From Roseibium suaedae (lineage in GTDB: Bacteria; Pseudomonadota; Alphaproteobacteria; Rhizobiales; Stappiaceae): a stretch of DNA of 64,000 nt. The DNA lies in assembly GCF_900142725.1 (NCBI RefSeq), contig NZ_FRBW01000002.1:1144710-1208709 (forward strand). The letters run 5' to 3'. Both the position numbers and the translations under genes were made by a program. Below are positions 60,937 to 64,000 of the stretch, in pieces. Numbering within the stretch: position 1 is the first letter of the stretch; every line of letters begins with the position of its first letter. Under the pieces are notes generated by a model. The model did no database searches and was not told where the DNA came from. It was given only the letters and a program-made list of their open reading frames with translations.

Positions 60937-61878
60937 ATGACCCAAAAGCCCCCTCACAAGGTCGCTCTCGTCGGCCTCGGCAAGATCGCGAAGGACCAGC
61001 ACGTTCCCTCGATCACCAAGTCCGCAGCGTTTGAAGTTGGCGCAATCGTCAGCCGCAGCGCCACCGGTCAGGATGTGCCGGTATATGAAACCCTCGATGC
61101 GATGCTGACCGGCGAGCCGGACATCAAGGTCGTCTCACTCTGCGTGCCGCCTCAGGTCCGGTTCGACATGGCAAGGCAGGCACTGTCCCACAAGCGGGAT
61201 GTGCTTCTGGAAAAGCCGCCGGGAGCCAGCGTTGCCGAGGTCCATGCGCTCGAACGGCTCGCCAGGGAAAATGGCTGCGTGCTCTATGCGACATGGCATT
61301 CCCGCCACGCCATGGGCGTTGCCGGGGCGAAGGCCTGGCTGGCAAGCCGCAAGCCGGTGTCTGCCCGCATCACCTGGCGCGAAGACGTGCGCCATTGGCA
61401 TCCGGGTCAGGCGTGGATCTGGGAGGCTGGTGGTCTCGGTGTCTTCGATCCGGGCATCAACGCCTTGTCGATCATGACCGAAATCCTGCCGGCTCCGGTT
61501 CATGTCTCATCTGCGGACCTGACCTTCCCGGAAAACCGCGACACGCCGATTGCCGCCGCCATCCGTTTCAGCGGTGCGGACGGCCTGACGGTCGACGCGG
61601 ATTTCGACTGGCGCCAGACCGGTACCCAGACCTGGGAGATCGAAGTCGTCACGGATCAGGGAACCATCCTGCTGTCAGGCGGCGGCGCGACGGTCACCAT
61701 CGAAGGCAAGGAAGTGTCCTCCGACGAAGCCCTCGCCTCGGAATATGACGGCATCTATGCCCATTTCGCCGACCTGCTGGCATCCCGCACCAGTGACGTC
61801 GACCTGACGCCTCTGGTTCATGTCGCCGACGCCTTCATGCTCGGCAAGCGTCTCCAGACGGAAGCCTTCTTCGACTGA
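60937..61878 (+). CDS. D-galactose / L-arabinose 1-dehydrogenase (Gfo/Idh/MocA family)
   Basis: This is a 313-aa oxidoreductase that would oxidise an aldose at C1 to its lactone with NAD(P). The Rossmann start is HKVALVGLGKIAKDQHVPSI, followed by the family EKP motif in VLLEKPPGASVAEV. The segment WIWEAGGLGVFDPGINALSI contains the catalytic-region aspartate and asparagine of this subgroup. Close relatives are annotated as galactose 1-dehydrogenase, and Azospirillum L-arabinose 1-dehydrogenase belongs to the same family. A lactonase and the later steps are not in this window. Confidence 0.87.
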   Translation: MTQKPPHKVALVGLGKIAKDQHVPSITKSAAFEVGAIVSRSATGQDVPVYETLDAMLTGEPDIKVVSLCVPPQVRFDMARQALSHKRDVLLEKPPGASVAEVHALERLARENGCVLYATWHSRHAMGVAGAKAWLASRKPVSARITWREDVRHWHPGQAWIWEAGGLGVFDPGINALSIMTEILPAPVHVSSADLTFPENRDTPIAAAIRFSGADGLTVDADFDWRQTGTQTWEIEVVTDQGTILLSGGGATVTIEGKEVSSDEALASEYDGIYAHFADLLASRTSDVDLTPLVHVADAFMLGKRLQTEAFFD

Positions 61879-61916
61879 AGAATGTACCGCTCGGACTGAA
61901 GCAAACTGTCAAGTTA

Positions 61917-61952
61917 CACCCCGCCTGGTTCAGCACCCGGCGGGGTGTTTTT
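61917..61952 (+). terminator. Intrinsic terminator after the chvE operon
   Basis: CACCCCGCC pairs with GGCGGGGTG across a 13-nt loop, followed by TTTTT. It closes the chvE operon 17 nt before the converging thiolase stop. Confidence 0.85.
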
Positions 61953-61969
61953 CATTTGACGAGCGGCAA

Positions 61970-63151
61970 TCACATCCGCTCGATTATGACGGCAATGCCC
62001 TGACCGCCGCCGATGCACATGGTGGCAAGACCATAGCGGCCACCGGTGCGCTGCAGCTCATAGGCCAGCTTCACCAGAATGATCGTACCCGATGCGCCGA
62101 CCGGATGACCGAGAGCGACCGCGCCGCCATTCGGATTGACCTTGGCCGGATCAAGCCCGAGGTCCTGGGTCACGGCACAGGCCTGCGCGGCAAATGCCTC
62201 GTTGGATTCGACCACATCCAGATCGGCGACGGTCAGACCGGCACGTTCCAGAGCCTGACGCGAGGCAGGCACCGGTCCAAGGCCCATCACTTCCGGGGCA
62301 ACACCGCCAAGTCCATAGGCGACGATCCGGGCCAGAGGCTTTACCCCACGCGCTGCCGCGACTTCTTCGGCCATCAGCACCACGGCTGCTGCCCCATCGT
62401 TGATGCCGCTGGCATTGCCGGCGGTCACAGTCCCTTCCTTGCGAAACGCTGGACGGAGCTTTGCCATGTCCTCAAGCGTGACGCCCGGCCGCACATGCTC
62501 ATCCGTGTCGAAGATTACTTCCGTGCGGCCCTTCTTTACGCCCATCGGCAGGATCTGGTCCTTGAAATAACCGGCTTCAATCGCCTGTGCCGCCCGTCGA
62601 TGAGATTCAACGGCAAAAGCGTCTTGAGCCGCCCGATCGATCTTGCCCCGCTCAGCGACGTTCTCAGCCGTGATGCCCATATGGCCATTGCCGAAAGGGT
62701 CATTGAGAGCGCCCAGCATCATGTCGACCGCAACCGCATCGCCCATCTTCTGGCCGCTGCGGGCCTGTGTCAGGAGGTGGCCTGCACGGCTCATGCTTTC
62801 CGTGCCGCCAGCCAGAACGATATCCGCATTGCCGAGCAGTACCTGCTCTGCCGCCGTCACCACGGCCTGAAGCCCGGATCCGCACAGGCGGTTGAGCGTC
62901 AGAGCCGGGGAAGTTTCCGGAATACCGGCCCGCATGGCGGCAACGCGACTGACATACATGTCCTCCGGTGCCGTGTGGATCACACTGCCGAAAACCGACT
63001 GCTGGATATCCTTGCCTTCGCAGCCCGCCCGGGCAATGGCCTCACGGGCGACAGCCGCTCCCATGTCGCAGGGGGAAATGCTGGCGAGCGATCCGCCAAA
63101 ATCTCCGATGGCCGTGCGGACGCCGGATGCAATGACAACAGAACGGGACAT
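61970..63151 (-). CDS. Acetyl-CoA C-acyltransferase / beta-ketothiolase
   Basis: This is a 393-aa thiolase that condenses or cleaves acyl-CoA units. The nucleophilic cysteine lies in LNRLCGSGLQAVV (about residue 87), the catalytic histidine in NPNGGAVALGHPVGASG, and the second cysteine in ATMCIGGGQGIAV. The start ATG 63151 has GGAGGAG upstream; earlier in-frame codons are rejected. No phaB or fatty-acid gene is adjacent, so a biosynthetic (polyhydroxybutyrate) or degradative role cannot be chosen from context. Close similarity to BktB-type enzymes is suggested by VASGVRTAIGDFGGSLA. Confidence 0.9.
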   Translation of the reverse strand: MSRSVVIASGVRTAIGDFGGSLASISPCDMGAAVAREAIARAGCEGKDIQQSVFGSVIHTAPEDMYVSRVAAMRAGIPETSPALTLNRLCGSGLQAVVTAAEQVLLGNADIVLAGGTESMSRAGHLLTQARSGQKMGDAVAVDMMLGALNDPFGNGHMGITAENVAERGKIDRAAQDAFAVESHRRAAQAIEAGYFKDQILPMGVKKGRTEVIFDTDEHVRPGVTLEDMAKLRPAFRKEGTVTAGNASGINDGAAAVVLMAEEVAAARGVKPLARIVAYGLGGVAPEVMGLGPVPASRQALERAGLTVADLDVVESNEAFAAQACAVTQDLGLDPAKVNPNGGAVALGHPVGASGTIILVKLAYELQRTGGRYGLATMCIGGGQGIAVIIERM

Positions 63152-63348
63152 GACGTTTCTCCTCCTGGCCAATGCGGCCGTGATGGTGCCGGGTTCAAAT
63201 CACAGCACCTTCTTTCATTGACGCGCACGGTACCTCCCTCAGGAGAACTGTGCCAGCCGCAACCTAAGGGAAGCTCGCCAAAAGAATGAGGAGGATCGCT
63301 TTCGTCTGACGGCAGTCAGGCTTCCGCCATGCCACCATCACGCGACCA

Positions 63349-64000
63349 TCAGGCCGAGCAATGCGCAATCAGGCGGTTGAGAAAGGCGTCGCAGGCAGCC
63401 AGTTCGTTGATCTCGATGAACTCATCCGGCGTATGGGCTTGGGCGATGTCTCCCGGGCCAACGACAACGGTAGGAATGCCCGCCATCTCGCGGAACAGTC
63501 CGGCTTCCGTGCCATAGGCGACCTTGGAGAAGCCATTGCGGCCCGCCAGATGCTTGGCCAGCGCCACGATCTCTTCATCAGCCTCTGTCGCAAGTCCCGG
63601 AATGCTGGAGATCAGATGAAAATCGATGCCGCAATCGGGGTCGACCGCTTTCATCCGTGGCTCAAGCACATCACGGGCATAGACAAAGACCTCCTCGTTC
63701 AGAGCCTCCGCATCTTCCTCCGGCAGGGAACGGAATTCGAAGTCGAAGCTGCACAGTTCCGGCACGATGTTGAGCTGCGTTCCGCCCCGGATCACCCCCA
63801 CATGGCTGGTCGTTACCGGCATATCATAGAGCTCATCATGCCGGCCCTTGGCCAGCCGCTCGCCGATTTCGCGGATCTTCATGATCAGCGCCGCCGCATA
63901 TTCAATGGCATTGACGAATTGGGGAGCAAGCGAGGAATGGCCGGACTTGCCGGTCACTGTCACCCGGAAGCTGTGCTTGGCCTTGTGGCCGGTGATCACA
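63349..64000 (-). CDS. argE: Acetylornithine deacetylase / M20 peptidase, C-terminal part (N-terminus outside window)
   Basis: The gene runs off the right edge, and 216 aa of the C-terminal part are seen. The lid/dimerisation domain of M20 enzymes is recognisable: KHSFRVTVTGKSGHSSLAPQ, then GVIRGGTQLNIVPELCSFDF and FEFRSLPEED. The C-terminal metal-site histidine lies in PGDIAQAHTPDEFIEI. The segment VAYGTEAGLFREMAGIPTVV is typical of ArgE. It would release ornithine from N-acetylornithine, though relatives with other acylated substrates exist. A weak CTGAC/GTCAG hairpin (63306-63319) lies past the stop. Confidence 0.85.
   Translation of the reverse strand, partial: VITGHKAKHSFRVTVTGKSGHSSLAPQFVNAIEYAAALIMKIREIGERLAKGRHDELYDMPVTTSHVGVIRGGTQLNIVPELCSFDFEFRSLPEEDAEALNEEVFVYARDVLEPRMKAVDPDCGIDFHLISSIPGLATEADEEIVALAKHLAGRNGFSKVAYGTEAGLFREMAGIPTVVVGPGDIAQAHTPDEFIEINELAACDAFLNRLIAHCSA

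Noticed and set aside
1-64000. Search by eye for tRNA, rRNA, insertion sequences, integrases and prophage genes
   Set aside because: No transposase, integrase, tRNA-like cloverleaf or rRNA segment was recognised, so no mobile element is claimed despite the island-like gene content.

Overview
The window is GC-rich and gene-dense, and reads like an alphaproteobacterium of the Hyphomicrobiales (Rhizobiales) type. The evidence is a rhizobial-style rhamnose locus (rhaDI divergent from rhaRSTPQUK), the chvE-gguABC sugar operon with a divergent gbpR-like regulator, a TctD/TctE-linked tripartite carboxylate transporter, and a phnM/phnN/DUF1045 phosphonate module. A marine or plant-associated relative such as Stappiaceae is possible, but the sequence alone does not fix the genus.

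Layout. 1-436: end of proC. 488-4311: a TRAP transporter (dctMQP) with a divergent GntR/FCD regulator. 4325-12441: a pectin-fragment module made of GH105 and GH28 hydrolases, an oligogalacturonide-type ABC importer (togMNAB order) and a divergent AraC regulator. 12438-15403: phnN, phnM, DUF1045 and a FosX-type enzyme. 15473-21945: an orphan solute-binding protein fused by overlap to tctE/tctD, and the divergent tctCBA transporter. 22009-32960: the complete L-rhamnose locus. 33024-36232: macAB efflux genes. 36233-36869: a long, partly AT-rich gap. 36870-47278: an ECF sigma factor followed by only the exported, axial flagellar genes (flagellin, fliD, fliS, a 126-aa unknown, flgD, flgE, an 88-aa unknown, a flgN-like gene, flgK, flgL). 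47496-52825: a ytfQRT-yjfF type furanose ABC importer with a GntR regulator. 52832-61878: gbpR, chvE-gguABC, L-arabinonate dehydratase and galactose/arabinose 1-dehydrogenase. 61970-64000: a thiolase and the start-less end of an argE-like peptidase.

How it fits together. Most of the window imports and oxidises the building blocks of pectin, especially rhamnogalacturonan: galacturonate oligomers (tog, GH28, GH105), rhamnose (rha), and arabinose/galactose in pyranose (chvE) or possibly furanose form (ytf). The hydrolases lack visible signal peptides, so the cell appears to import oligomers released by others and finish degradation in the cytoplasm. Each sugar system has its own regulator next to it. 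Downstream of nearly every binding-protein gene lies a strong hairpin, which would let the binding protein be made in excess of the membrane parts.

The most unusual part is the flagellar island at 36.8-47.3 kb. It encodes filament, cap, hook, hook-cap and junction proteins with their chaperones and a private ECF sigma factor. It has no basal-body, motor or export gene, and lies between an efflux pump and a sugar transporter. A shared CGCCTGAT motif precedes its three candidate transcription units.
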